The position numbers and the translations under genes were made by a program. A DNA stretch of 17,384 bases from assembly GCA_026713405.1 (NCBI GenBank), contig JAPOON010000131.1, forward strand, positions 1 through 17,384, in the 5' to 3' direction. The stretch is from Gammaproteobacteria bacterium. Lineage in GTDB: Bacteria; Pseudomonadota; Gammaproteobacteria; Pseudomonadales; Azotimanducaceae_A. Shown here in pieces: positions 1-8,399 of this stretch (position 1 is its first letter; every line of letters starts with the position of its first letter). The notes under the pieces are model-generated. The model saw only the letters and a list, made by a program, of their open reading frames with translations. It was not told where the DNA came from and searched no databases.

Positions 1-128
1 AGTTCGCCATCATTACGGGTTTCAACCTGAGCCTACACCGGCGCGGCAAGCGCCCGGACCCCACCTGGGAGGAAACCGCCCTGTCGATGACGCCGTTGAT
101 CGACCGGGCCAACGAGTTGCTGGGCTGA
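1..128 (+). CDS. 3' end of an unrecognised gene (partial)
   Basis: An open frame enters from the left edge and ends in TGA at 126-128, giving the last 41 or so residues (…ALSMTPLIDRANELLG). The stretch is open and compositionally coding-like, with no recognisable motif. The next gene begins 97 bases downstream on the same strand, so the two could share a transcript, but there is no overlap or strong link. The family cannot be named from so short a tail. Confidence 0.5.
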   Translation, partial: FAIITGFNLSLHRRGKRPDPTWEETALSMTPLIDRANELLG

Positions 129-225
129 ACAGCAGCAATTCGGGTCACCGCACTGAAAATGGCAGGAAGCGCGCGACCGGGGCACAATCACTGTCTGACG
201 ACACCGCTCGGAAGGGGAATCGGTC

Positions 226-1200
226 ATGAGAGTGAGCAACGCCACGCGGGCAGCCATTGACCTGACGCGTGCGCCTTCGGCATCCGCCGCCGGAGAGGCG
301 TTCGCCGCCGTCAGGGCATTGGGGCTGGATCAGCACCTCGCCGAGATCGAGGGGCTCGGCTTTACCGTCATTCCGCCGGATCTGGCCGGGACGCGCCAGC
401 TCGCGGCACAACTGCAGCAACGAATCTGCGAAATCTCCGAAGAGACTCGCGGGCAATGGCCGGACCTGGATGCGGGTACGACCCATGCGCACCCGGTGGA
501 CCCGGTGGAACGCCAGGAGTTTCTGCTGGCGAAAGGCAGGGTGTTCGAACAGGCGCTGATGAATCCCGTGGTGCAGGCCATGGTGCGCTACCTGGTGGGC
601 GACGATGCGGTGCTGTCGACCTGCGTCGGGCGCATCCGCGGCCAGGGCCCGCTGCCGCTGATGCTGCACACCGACCAGGCCTTTCACCCGGCGCCGCTGC
701 CCCTGGTGTGCAACATCAACTTCCTGCTGAGCGACTACAGCCGCGAGAACGGGGCGCTGTGCTTCGTTCCGGGCAGCCATCGCCTGCAGCGCAACCCTTT
801 GCCGGAAGAGAACTTCTACCTGGGCGGCCTGGACCGCGCCGGTGCAGAGGCCGCGTTGGCCGCGGGCGAGTCCGTCGAGGTGCGCGATGCGCCGGGCCTG
901 CACGTGGTGGAAGCACCCGCCGGGTCGCTGGCGGTGTGGCCGGGCAACACCTGGCATGGCGCCCTGGCACGCTCTGCGCCGGGTCTGCGTTTCAGCCTGA
1001 TCCTGTATTTCTGCAACAAGTGGCTGCGTCCCCAGGAAGCGTACCGCGAATGCCTGGCCCAGGAGATCCTCGATCGCAACGGCGAACAGTTCGCACGCAT
1101 GGTCGGGTCCGAGATCTATTACGGCTGGGGTCCGGAGGGCACGGAGTTCGATGCCCGCAAGGCCTTCATCGCGGCTCGGCGGCGGGTGGGCACGATCTAG
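226..1200 (+). CDS. Phytanoyl-CoA dioxygenase (PhyH) family Fe(II)/2-oxoglutarate oxygenase
   Basis: This is a 324-aa cytoplasmic protein of the PhyH family, which couples 2-oxoglutarate decarboxylation to hydroxylation of small organic substrates. The 2-His-1-carboxylate iron site is visible: H148-T-D150 in the LMLHTDQ segment and the distal H244 in NTWHG. R255 in GLRFS sits where the 2-oxoglutarate carboxylate is normally bound. The length suits the family. The ATG at 226 is preceded by GGAAGGGG at a usable distance, which supports this start. The DUF3604 gene follows on the same strand about 80 bases later, so the two may be co-transcribed. The iron-site assignment is firm, but the substrate is open, because PhyH relatives act on fatty acyl-CoAs, ectoine, halogenation substrates and many others. 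Confidence 0.88.
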   Translation: MRVSNATRAAIDLTRAPSASAAGEAFAAVRALGLDQHLAEIEGLGFTVIPPDLAGTRQLAAQLQQRICEISEETRGQWPDLDAGTTHAHPVDPVERQEFLLAKGRVFEQALMNPVVQAMVRYLVGDDAVLSTCVGRIRGQGPLPLMLHTDQAFHPAPLPLVCNINFLLSDYSRENGALCFVPGSHRLQRNPLPEENFYLGGLDRAGAEAALAAGESVEVRDAPGLHVVEAPAGSLAVWPGNTWHGALARSAPGLRFSLILYFCNKWLRPQEAYRECLAQEILDRNGEQFARMVGSEIYYGWGPEGTEFDARKAFIAARRRVGTI

Positions 1201-1282
1201 AGTGGTGTCCCGCATGGCAAACTCCCGAAGGCCGCGTCCAGCGGCAGACGGTCGGCTTTACGATCTCCTTCGGGCTGTTCCG

Positions 1283-3139
1283 ATGACCCGGTTGACTGCC
1301 GCGATGTTCCGTCTTGCGCTGGCGATGGTTGCTCTCCTGGCGGGTGCAGCCACGGCGGGAGAGCCGAACGGGCCGGCGCAACCGGTTCACTGGCCGACGC
1401 AGGTCTACTGGGGCGACACGCACCTGCACACGCGGCTGTCCATGGACGCGGGCGCCATGGGCACGGTGCGCACGCCTGAAGATGCGTATCGATTCGCCCG
1501 CGGCGAGCGCATCGTCTCGACGAGCGGCGTGCCCGCTCAATTGTCCCGGCCCCTGGATTTCCTGGTGATTGCGGATCACTCGGATGCCCTGGGTACCGTG
1601 ACGGAAATCATGAACGGCAATCCGTTCTTTGCCACCGACCCGAAAGTACGGCGTTGGCAGGACATGATCGCATCGGGCGAAGACTCGCAACTGCTGGCCG
1701 CGGTCTTCGAAATTGTCGGCGCCTTCGGAGCGAGCGAAGACCTTCCGGGGATTCTGCTGGACGAATCCTTCGCCCGCCGGGTCTGGGATGACTATACGGC
1801 GGTCGCCGACCGATTCTACGCACCGGGGCAGTTCACCGCGCTGATCGGCTACGAGTGGACCTCCATGCCCGACTGGAACAACCTGCACCGGGTGGTGATC
1901 TATCGCGATGGGGGAGAGACCGTGCGCCAACTCATGCCCGCCCGGGTCGCCGACGGCATGGACCCGGAGGACCTGTGGCGGTGGATGCAGCGCTACGAGG
2001 CGGAAACCTCGGGCCGGGTGCTTGCCATCCCGCACAACGGCAATATCAGCGAAGGCCTCATGTTCGCCACAAAACGATTCGACGGCAGCCCCATGAGCGC
2101 CGGGTATGCCCGCACCCGCAGCCGCTGGGAGCCCATCTACGAGACCACCCAGGTCAAGGGCGACAGCGAGACCCACCCGCTGCTGTCGCCCAACGACGAG
2201 TTCGCCGACTATGAGACCTGGGATGACGGCAACTTCCACTACGACGGCGCCGACCCGGCGACCCTGGCGGGCGACTACGCGCGTTCCGGCCTCAAGCGCG
2301 GCCTCGAGATCGCGGGCCGATTGGGCATCAATCCATTTCAGTTCGGTCTGATCGGTTCCACCGACTCCCACACGGGCCTGGCCACGTCGGACGAGAACAA
2401 CTTCTTCGGCAAGTTCGTCTACGGCGAGCCGGCGCCGGAGCGATGGCGGCCATGGACCCCGAGTGCCAGGCGCGCTGGTTGGGAATATGTGGCGTCGGGC
2501 CTGGCCGCGGTGTGGGCGGCGGAGAACACCCGGGAAGCGATCTTTGATGCCATGCTGCGGCGGGAGGTCTATGCGACCACGGGGCCTCGAATCACTTTGC
2601 GCTTTTTCGGAGGCTGGGATTTCCGCGAGGAGGATGCCGACGGTGGGAATCTGTCCGCGCTGGGATACGCCAAAGGCGTTCCCATGGGCGCAGAATTGTC
2701 TGCAGGACCGGAGGGTCGGGCACCCGGCTTTCTGCTGGCGGCTGTCAAGGACCCGGAAAGCGGTAACCTGGACCGCATTCAGATCGTCAAGGGCTGGCTG
2801 GACGCGACGGGCCGGGCCAGGGAACGGGTCTACGATGTTGCCTGGTCGGGCGCGAGAACGCTCGATTCCGCGGGCAGACTGCCGCCCGTGGGGAATACAG
2901 TGGATATCGTGAGCGCGACCTGGAAAAACACGATCGGATCAGCGCAGCTGGCCGCGGTCTGGACGGATCCGGACTTCAACCCGCATCGACCGGCTTTCTA
3001 CTACGCGCGCGTCATCGAGATTCCGACGCCCCGTTGGACGGCCTACGATGCGAAGACATACGAACAGGCTTTGCCCGCCGACGTGTCCATGACGACCCGG
3101 GAGAGAGCTTACGGTTCGCCGATCTGGTATTCGCCGTAA
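1283..3139 (+). CDS. Exported DUF3604 family protein (PHP-like metal-dependent hydrolase fold)
   Basis: The protein is 618 aa from the chosen start. The frame is open back to 1151, inside the previous gene, but the ATG at 1283 is the start that places a clean signal peptide first: a short basic end, a hydrophobic core, then ATA before GEP near residue 25. ATG 1304 is a possible alternative; neither has a strong ribosome binding site. Metal-site-like motifs resemble PHP/amidohydrolase enzymes: GDTHLH (D45, H47, H49), ADHSD (D98, H99, D101), IPHNGN (H251) and GSTDSH (D361, H363). DUF3604 proteins have no settled function; a periplasmic hydrolase is inferred from the motifs and the signal. It lies between PhyH and a convergent TonB receptor, a setting that fits nutrient processing in the periplasm. 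Confidence 0.87.
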   Translation: MTRLTAAMFRLALAMVALLAGAATAGEPNGPAQPVHWPTQVYWGDTHLHTRLSMDAGAMGTVRTPEDAYRFARGERIVSTSGVPAQLSRPLDFLVIADHSDALGTVTEIMNGNPFFATDPKVRRWQDMIASGEDSQLLAAVFEIVGAFGASEDLPGILLDESFARRVWDDYTAVADRFYAPGQFTALIGYEWTSMPDWNNLHRVVIYRDGGETVRQLMPARVADGMDPEDLWRWMQRYEAETSGRVLAIPHNGNISEGLMFATKRFDGSPMSAGYARTRSRWEPIYETTQVKGDSETHPLLSPNDEFADYETWDDGNFHYDGADPATLAGDYARSGLKRGLEIAGRLGINPFQFGLIGSTDSHTGLATSDENNFFGKFVYGEPAPERWRPWTPSARRAGWEYVASGLAAVWAAENTREAIFDAMLRREVYATTGPRITLRFFGGWDFREEDADGGNLSALGYAKGVPMGAELSAGPEGRAPGFLLAAVKDPESGNLDRIQIVKGWLDATGRARERVYDVAWSGARTLDSAGRLPPVGNTVDIVSATWKNTIGSAQLAAVWTDPDFNPHRPAFYYARVIEIPTPRWTAYDAKTYEQALPADVSMTTRERAYGSPIWYSP

Positions 3140-3197
3140 GCCTGATCCGTAATTGACCGATGTCGGTGGAATTCCTGCGGCGTCTTTAGAGGCTACA

Positions 3198-3228
3198 CGA
3201 AGAAACCCCGGCGCCGAAAGGCGCCGGG
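3198..3228 (-). terminator. Rho-independent-type terminator for the TonB receptor gene
   Basis: A perfect 9-bp stem, CCCGGCGCC at 3207-3215 and GGCGCCGGG at 3220-3228, closes a 4-base loop. Read on the - strand the hairpin is followed by a T-rich run (GTTTCTTCG). It lies about 50 bases past the receptor stop codon. On the + strand no T-rich tract follows, so the DUF3604 gene gains at most a stem-loop end. Confidence 0.65.
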
Positions 3229-3276
3229 ATGAAAGCACGGGAGCGTAGCGTCAGGCCAGGGCCTGAACGCTACGAC

Positions 3277-5586
3277 TTACTGACCCCAGCGCCAGTTGGC
3301 GGTTGCGCCGAAACTCCGCGGTGCGCCGTATACCCAGACGCCCCAGCCCAGGGGCCCCGGGTCGCTCAAAGTGTCTGCGACCCAGAGTTCGTCCGTGAGG
3401 TTCTTGGCCCAGAAGGCGACATCCCAGTTGCCGTTCGGCGAGACATAGGTGAGCCGCGCGTTCAACAGGTTCTGATTGATCTTCAGGGCGATATTGTTGA
3501 CGGCTTCCTTGTAGTGGTCTCCCTGATAGTAGTAGTCGCCAAACAGCCGAATCGATCCGCCGTTGGCAAGCGGGACCGTGTAGGTGACGGCGGCGTTGAA
3601 CGACTGCTCTGGAGAATTCGGCAGTTTGCGCGGGGCATTGCCGACCGGTCCGTCAAAGTTGGCCCTCGGATCGTTGTTCTTGGTATCCAGGAAACTGACT
3701 CCGAGCTTGATGTCCAGGGAATCCACGGGCCGCCAATGAATGTCAGCCTCGAACCCGTCGATGTCGGCTTTCTCCAGGTTGTCCAGCGAGGTGAATACGA
3801 CTCCGTTGAATACGCGCGCGGTCGCGGCTTGCAACTGATCGTAGGAATAGGTGAATGCAGCGGCGTTGAAAATCGCCCTGCCGTCGGCGAGCGTGGACTT
3901 CAGGCCGACCTCGAAAGCAGTGACCTCTTCTTCTATGAACGGCAGATATTGCCGGGGGTTGAAGTTCAGGCCGCCGTTAAATCCGCCTGGCTTGTAACCC
4001 GTGGCGGCGCTGGCATAAACCATGACGTTGTCATTGGGAATGAAATCGACGGCAACACGCCAGGTAACCGCGGTGTCGTCCAGCTTGCCGTCGAGCTCCG
4101 TAATGCTGCCGTCGGCGTTTACGAGGGTCCTTGGAAGCTGGTTGGTGAGCAGCAGGTTCCCGGGTGGAACGTAGGCTGCAACATTCTGTTTGAAGGTAAC
4201 GTCGTCGCGCAGCACACGCGCCCCGGCACTGAAACGCCACTGCTCGTTGAGATCCCAGGTGAACTGACCGTAGCCGGCGATGTTTTCCCGGTCCTGGTCG
4301 TAGGTCAGTTCCACGCGCCCGGGAAGGAACGGATACGAATCGAGGTAACCGATGCGTCCGGGCAGTTCGGCAACTTCATCCCTGCCGTAATTTGCCCCGA
4401 CGATCCAGTTGAACGGGCCGTCGTAGTTGGATGTCAACCGGAACTCCTGGGAAAAGGCCCAGATTTCGCTGGTGAACAGGAAGTCCACGTACAGGGTAGG
4501 GGTGCCGTCGGACTCCTTGGGCTGCCACCGGTCGTACTGCTGGTAGCTTGTGACCGACAGCAGGGTCAGGTCTCCAAAGGCCTTTTCGACCGTCAGGGTG
4601 CCGCCGAAGTTGTCGTTCTTGAGGGTTTCGTCCTCGTTGATGTAAGTCGTCAGGTCGTTGGTGTAGTCTCCGGCGAAGGGATCGCCGTCGGTGTCGCTGT
4701 ATCCGGTGTAGTCGACGCATTGGGTCGGGTCCAGCCTCCCTTCCTGAAACGCCTGGCAAAGTGCTCCGAACGGATTGGCCTTGTCCCGGAAGCCGATGTG
4801 CTGGAAGTAGATCGGTTGCGACCGGTCACGGCTGCCGAACAGCTTGAAATTGACGCTCAGGTCGTCGGAAGGTTCCCACAGCAACTGCGCCCGGGCCGAG
4901 AGAATGTCCACCTCGCCGACATCGTTGCCGGTGGTCCGGTTGTAGACCCAGCCTTCGCTCTGCTGAATGGACATCAGGCTGATTCGCCCAGAGACAGTTT
5001 CGCCGATCGGCCCGCCCACCGCGGCCTGCACTTCGGAGCGGTCCCAGCGGCCGTAGCTGACGCGTGCATAGCCGTTCGCCTCGCGGCTGGGCTTGCGGGT
5101 GAAATAGCTGACGGCGCCGCCGTTGGTATTGCGCCCGAAAACGTCGCCCTGTGGCCCCTTGATCACCTCCACGCGTTCGATGTCGAAGAGATGGGCGCCC
5201 ATGACCGCCATGGAGGTCTGGAACACCTCGTCGATGAACAGGCCGACGCTGGGCGTGTCGCTGGCCTGGAAGCTGTTCATGCCGACACCGCGGATGGTGT
5301 AGACGGGCATGGAATTGCCCCACACGTACTTGATGTCGAGGTTGGGCGACTGGTTGGCCACCTGGGTGATGTCCGTCCACCCGAGGTCATCGAGGTCTTC
5401 CTGGGTGAAGGCGTTCATCGAGATGTGCACGTCCTGAATGCTCTGGGCGCGCTTCTTGGCAGTGACGAGGATTTCCTCGATGGCTGCGTCGGCGGCGCCT
5501 GTTTCCTCGGCGCTGGTCACCCCGGCCGCCGCGAACAGCAGGGCGGCGAAGATGGCGCTGATAGCCTGCAAGTAATTGCGGGTCAT
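3277..5586 (-). CDS. TonB-dependent outer-membrane receptor
   Basis: This 769-aa receptor takes up a substrate across the outer membrane using TonB energy. The start at 5586 is chosen because AGAGAGGAAG lies just upstream and the first 26 residues form a signal peptide ending VTSA before EETG; the open frame extends much further upstream but without such features. After the signal come a TonB-box-like EEILVTAKKR at about 37-46 and a plug domain (about 46-165) with YTIRGVG, VGLFIDEV, RVEVIKGPQGDVFGRNTNGG and YFTRKPS motifs. A long beta-barrel follows, ending …FGATANWRWGQ. The plug resembles the FyuA/iron-complex class also used for carbohydrates and other large or scarce nutrients, so the ligand cannot be assigned. 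It is divergent from an MFS carrier, which suggests a paired outer- and inner-membrane route. Confidence 0.93.
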   Translation of the reverse strand: MTRNYLQAISAIFAALLFAAAGVTSAEETGAADAAIEEILVTAKKRAQSIQDVHISMNAFTQEDLDDLGWTDITQVANQSPNLDIKYVWGNSMPVYTIRGVGMNSFQASDTPSVGLFIDEVFQTSMAVMGAHLFDIERVEVIKGPQGDVFGRNTNGGAVSYFTRKPSREANGYARVSYGRWDRSEVQAAVGGPIGETVSGRISLMSIQQSEGWVYNRTTGNDVGEVDILSARAQLLWEPSDDLSVNFKLFGSRDRSQPIYFQHIGFRDKANPFGALCQAFQEGRLDPTQCVDYTGYSDTDGDPFAGDYTNDLTTYINEDETLKNDNFGGTLTVEKAFGDLTLLSVTSYQQYDRWQPKESDGTPTLYVDFLFTSEIWAFSQEFRLTSNYDGPFNWIVGANYGRDEVAELPGRIGYLDSYPFLPGRVELTYDQDRENIAGYGQFTWDLNEQWRFSAGARVLRDDVTFKQNVAAYVPPGNLLLTNQLPRTLVNADGSITELDGKLDDTAVTWRVAVDFIPNDNVMVYASAATGYKPGGFNGGLNFNPRQYLPFIEEEVTAFEVGLKSTLADGRAIFNAAAFTYSYDQLQAATARVFNGVVFTSLDNLEKADIDGFEADIHWRPVDSLDIKLGVSFLDTKNNDPRANFDGPVGNAPRKLPNSPEQSFNAAVTYTVPLANGGSIRLFGDYYYQGDHYKEAVNNIALKINQNLLNARLTYVSPNGNWDVAFWAKNLTDELWVADTLSDPGPLGWGVWVYGAPRSFGATANWRWGQ

Positions 5587-5661
5587 TGGCTTCCTCTCTG
5601 TTGGTTGATTCTCCCTGGCCGCCGCGCTGGGGGATACACGGCAGTGCTGCGACGGGTTCAA

Positions 5662-5689
5662 AGAATAACACAGGGTGAGAAAACGCAAA
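5662..5689 (-). promoter_or_regulatory. Candidate sigma70-type promoter of the TonB receptor
   Basis: On the - strand there is TTTGCG (complement of 5684-5689), a 16-base spacer and TATTCT (complement of 5662-5667). The predicted transcript would carry a leader of about 70 bases with the strong AGAGAGGAAG ribosome site just before the start codon. The location in an AT-richer island of the divergent gap supports it; the -35 match is only fair. Confidence 0.4.
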
Positions 5690-5809
5690 CACTGCATCCG
5701 CCGGCCGGGGAAGGTGACCTCTACGACTGCAGCCCGGCCCGGTCGACAAGCAGGGAGGAACAGGCAGTGCGGGGTCTTCGGGCCGGCGCCGGATTCGGCA
5801 GCCGCTACG

Positions 5810-5838
5810 TTGCGCGGGTTGGTGTACGCCAGTATGGT
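5810..5838 (+). promoter_or_regulatory. Candidate sigma70-type promoter of the MFS-crotonase operon
   Basis: TTGCGC at 5810-5815, a 17-base spacer and TATGGT at 5833-5838 lie about 30 bases before the MFS start codon. The spacing is ideal but both boxes deviate from consensus. The rest of the 281-base divergent gap between the receptor and the carrier shows no further gene. Confidence 0.35.
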
Positions 5839-5867
5839 TGCCCGGATCCTCCACGATTCCCTCCGAG

Positions 5868-7139
5868 ATGAGCACCGCCAACGGGCCTGAAACGACCAAG
5901 CGCTACGGGGTGGTGGGCATGTGCTTCGGCGCCGTCTTCGTCTGCTACATCGACCGGGTGAACATCTCCATTGCGGCGATTGCCATGCAGTCGGAGTTCG
6001 GCTGGACGGACACGACAAAGGGCCTGGTGCTTTCCTCGTTTTTCGTCGGCTACATGCTCACCATGGCGGTCGCCGGCTGGCTCGCCGACCGTTTCGGCGG
6101 CAAGCTGGTGCTGGGGCTGTCCGTGATCTGGTGGTCGGTCTTCACCATGCTCACACCCTGGGCCGCCTATGCCTCGTTCGCCATGCTCATCGTGGCGCGC
6201 ATCGGCCTCGGGCTCGGCGAGGCGGCCACCTTTCCTGCCAGCTACGGGCTCTTCAGCCGCTGGGTGCCGGTCAACGAGAGGGCGCGGTCCATCGCGCTCC
6301 TGTCGAGCGGCATTTCCATCGGCACCCTGTTCGCACTCACGACCACCGGCTGGATCGTGGTGAACTTCGGCTGGCCCGCCGTGTTCTACTGGTTCGGCGC
6401 GGTCGGCCTGGTCTGGGCCGTGGCCTGGTTCCTGTTCATTCATGACGACCCGTCCATACACCCGGGTATCTCGAAGGCGGAACTCAAGCGGATTGGCGTC
6501 CGGGCGGGCGAACCCCGGGAGAAAATCCGCTTTCCCTGGCGGGCCTTCGTGAAGCTGCCGGCGTTCTGGGCGCTGCTGGTCAATCACTTCTGCAGCAACG
6601 TGCTGCTGTACGTGGCGCTGGCCTGGTTGCCAAGCTATTTCCGCGACACCCAGGGCCTGAGCCTGACCGGCGCGGGGCTCTATTCCGCGGCGCCCTGGCT
6701 CAGCATGTTCCTTTTGACCAATGTCGGCGGCTGGATCGGCGACTACCTGCTGCGGCGGGGCATGAGCGTCACCGCGGTGCGCAAGACCATGCAGACGGTG
6801 GGGCTTGCCGGCGGCGCGATCTTCCTGCTGCTGCTGCGCGATGCCGAATCGGCGAACACGGCCGTTCTGCTGATGTGTGGCGCCCTTGGCATCGGCTCCT
6901 TCGCGGTGGCGGGTTTCGGGACGAATCACCTGGACATCGCGCCGAAATACGCGGGCGTACTGTTGGGCATCACCAATACCGTTGCCACCATCCCGGGTGT
7001 CGTCGGCGTTGCACTGACGGGCTGGCTGGTCGAGACAACCGGGTCCTACGACTCGGTATTCCTGATGGTCGCCTGCGTGAACCTGGTTGGCGTGGTCGTC
7101 TGGCTGCTGTTCGCGAAGGGCGAAAAACTGGTTGATTGA
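5868..7139 (+). CDS. MFS transporter, anion:cation symporter-like
   Basis: This 423-aa inner-membrane carrier has about 12 hydrophobic segments. The MFS loop 2-3 signature GWLADRFGGKLVLG follows the second segment. GLGEAATFPASYGLFSRWVP and the nearby ERAR are typical of the ACS/SLC17-type branch (hexuronate, phthalate and organic-anion carriers). The ATG at 5868 is preferred over the upstream in-frame TTG at 5838, because the latter sits inside the likely promoter; the ribosome site is weak. The crotonase gene begins 12 bases after its stop, so the pair is almost certainly one operon. An organic acid substrate is inferred from family and neighbour, not shown. Confidence 0.9.
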   Translation: MSTANGPETTKRYGVVGMCFGAVFVCYIDRVNISIAAIAMQSEFGWTDTTKGLVLSSFFVGYMLTMAVAGWLADRFGGKLVLGLSVIWWSVFTMLTPWAAYASFAMLIVARIGLGLGEAATFPASYGLFSRWVPVNERARSIALLSSGISIGTLFALTTTGWIVVNFGWPAVFYWFGAVGLVWAVAWFLFIHDDPSIHPGISKAELKRIGVRAGEPREKIRFPWRAFVKLPAFWALLVNHFCSNVLLYVALAWLPSYFRDTQGLSLTGAGLYSAAPWLSMFLLTNVGGWIGDYLLRRGMSVTAVRKTMQTVGLAGGAIFLLLLRDAESANTAVLLMCGALGIGSFAVAGFGTNHLDIAPKYAGVLLGITNTVATIPGVVGVALTGWLVETTGSYDSVFLMVACVNLVGVVVWLLFAKGEKLVD

Positions 7140-7151
7140 AGCGAGGAACGC

Positions 7152-8027
7152 ATGAGTACGGACGAAACCCTGTACAGCGAGAACGACGGCATCGCCATCA
7201 TCGCCATCAACCGCCCCGAGAAAAAGAACACCCTCACCAACAGCGTGATCCAGGGCATCGAGGACGGCATCGACCGGGCCAGCCGCGCGAAGGACGTATC
7301 GGCAGTCGTACTCCGCGGTATCGGCGACACGCTGACCGCCGGTTACGATCTGACCGCCAACCGGGACGACTGGGAAACACCCTACGGTGCGCCCGACATC
7401 GAGGCGCGGGAGGGCGCCTGGGACCCGGTGCGGGACCTGCACTTCATGGGCGAGAACGTGCGCCGCTTCATGCGCATCTGGCACTGCCCGAAGCCCGTGC
7501 TCGGGGAGATCCGGGGCTGGGCCATCGGCGGCGCCACCGACCTGATCCTCTGCTGCGACCAGCTCTACATGGCCAGCGACGCCCACATCGGCTACGCCCC
7601 AAGCCGCATCTACGGCACGCCCACCACCATGCTCTGGGTCTACCGGCTCACCCTGGAACACGCCAAGCAGTTCCTGCTGACGGGCCGCGCCATCGATGCG
7701 GAGACGGCATACCGCATCGGCCTCGTCTCCCATGTGGTCGATCCCGACGAACTGGCTGGATTCGTGGAATCCGAAGCGCGCCTGTTTCGCAACATCCCGG
7801 CGAACCAGCTTGCGCTGAACAAGCTGCTCATCAACCAGGCCTACGAGAACATGGGCCTGCGCACCACGCAGTTGCTCGGTACGCTGTTCGACGGCATGAC
7901 GCGCCATACCGAAGAGGCGTACCGATGGGTGGAAGACTTCGCTGCCAGGGGCTTTCGCCAGACCATCCGCGAGCGGGACCGCCCCTGGGGCGACTACGGA
8001 GAGAAAGGCCGCGGTGACGAAGCCTGA
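7152..8027 (+). CDS. Enoyl-CoA hydratase/isomerase (crotonase) family protein with altered active site
   Basis: The protein is 291 aa with a GCGAGGAAC ribosome site before ATG 7152. The crotonase fold is seen in AIIAINRPEKKN near the N-terminus, the first oxyanion-hole strand (LTAGYDL, 61-67), the second oxyanion segment (WAIGGATDL, 123-131) and LTGRAIDAETAYRIGLVSHVV. In rat enoyl-CoA hydratase the catalytic glutamates are E144 (in GGGCE) and E164 (in QPE). Aligned by hand, the first is D130 here and the second falls at P150 in IGYAPS. Simple syn-hydration is therefore doubtful; isomerase, racemase, C-C cleavage or hydrolase chemistry on a CoA ester is more likely. It is translated after the MFS gene, so it probably acts on the imported acid once activated to a CoA ester. 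Confidence 0.87.
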   Translation: MSTDETLYSENDGIAIIAINRPEKKNTLTNSVIQGIEDGIDRASRAKDVSAVVLRGIGDTLTAGYDLTANRDDWETPYGAPDIEAREGAWDPVRDLHFMGENVRRFMRIWHCPKPVLGEIRGWAIGGATDLILCCDQLYMASDAHIGYAPSRIYGTPTTMLWVYRLTLEHAKQFLLTGRAIDAETAYRIGLVSHVVDPDELAGFVESEARLFRNIPANQLALNKLLINQAYENMGLRTTQLLGTLFDGMTRHTEEAYRWVEDFAARGFRQTIRERDRPWGDYGEKGRGDEA

Positions 8028-8090
8028 GGCGCGACCCCTCCGCTACCGTCCAACCGTGGCAGCGGGGCTATGGATGGTCTGCAGAGTGCC

Positions 8091-8119
8091 TTGAGAGATG
8101 GGATATTCAATGGTATTTT
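8091..8119 (+). promoter_or_regulatory. Candidate promoter of vapBC module 1
   Basis: TTGAGA at 8091-8096, a 17-base spacer and TATTTT at 8114-8119 form a good sigma70-like pair in an AT-rich patch. The expected transcription start falls at about 8125-8127, that is, at the antitoxin ATG itself, so the message may be leaderless. Confidence 0.45.
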
Positions 8120-8130
8120 TTGTGGCATGA
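8116..8130 (+). repeat. Upstream flank motif, copy 1
   Basis: TTTTTTGTGGCATGA lies across the promoter/start of vapBC module 1. It matches 14 of 15 bases at 12377-12391 before module 2 (T for C). Same strand, same relative place. Confidence 0.45.
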
Positions 8131-8399
8131 ATACAACCATTGATCGTGCCGGCCGCCTGGTGGTTCCAAAGTCCATTCGCAAGGCGGCTCATCTTGAACC
8201 CGGAACCCGGGTTCGCATCCGGCTTGTGGATGGCCTGGTCCAGATCGAGCCATTGCCGTTGTCGGTGACGCTGGAGCGCTCCGGGCGCATGGTCGTTGCC
8301 GTTCCGACGGAGGACAAGCCCGAATTGACTGCCTCTGAGGTCGACGAAACCCTCATGGCAGTCCGGACTAGAGCCGCTGCACCGCAAATTCCAGAGTGA
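8127..8399 (+). CDS. VapB-type antitoxin, AbrB/MazE-like DNA-binding domain (module 1)
   Basis: This 90-aa protein opens with a SpoVT/AbrB swapped-hairpin domain: TTIDRAGRLVVPKSIRKAAHLEPGT followed by VRIRLVDGLVQIEP, about residues 3-43. A second, weaker copy-like stretch (LERSGRMVVAVP) and an acidic C-terminal tail follow, where such antitoxins usually hold the toxin. The start at 8127 is chosen because the domain begins there. An in-frame ATG at 8070 would add 19 residues that match nothing. No Shine-Dalgarno precedes 8127, in keeping with a leaderless message. Its stop overlaps the start of the PIN toxin by GTGA, so the two are coupled. It should neutralise the toxin and repress its own promoter. 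Confidence 0.82.
   Translation: MNTTIDRAGRLVVPKSIRKAAHLEPGTRVRIRLVDGLVQIEPLPLSVTLERSGRMVVAVPTEDKPELTASEVDETLMAVRTRAAAPQIPE

Noticed and set aside
1151..1282. Earlier in-frame starts (1151, 1214) for the DUF3604 protein.
   Set aside because: They would overlap PhyH or bury the signal peptide behind an Arg-rich stretch of 23 to 44 residues.
145..2371. Long - strand open frames opposite PhyH (145-1215) and DUF3604 (1166-2371).
   Set aside because: Both are antisense shadows of genes with clear iron- or metal-site motifs.
3229..5871. An 880-codon open frame on the + strand opposite the TonB receptor.
   Set aside because: The - strand frame has a signal peptide, plug and barrel motifs and a strong ribosome site. 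The opposite frame has no recognisable domain and results from GC-rich codon use.
5805..7907. A 700-codon open frame on the - strand across the MFS and crotonase genes.
   Set aside because: It is low in complexity, rich in His/Arg/Gly/Gln, crosses two well-supported genes and shows no domain.
8028..8065. A short CCGCT/AGCGG dyad after the crotonase gene as terminator.
   Set aside because: Only 5 bp with a 16-base loop and no T-run; too weak to call.
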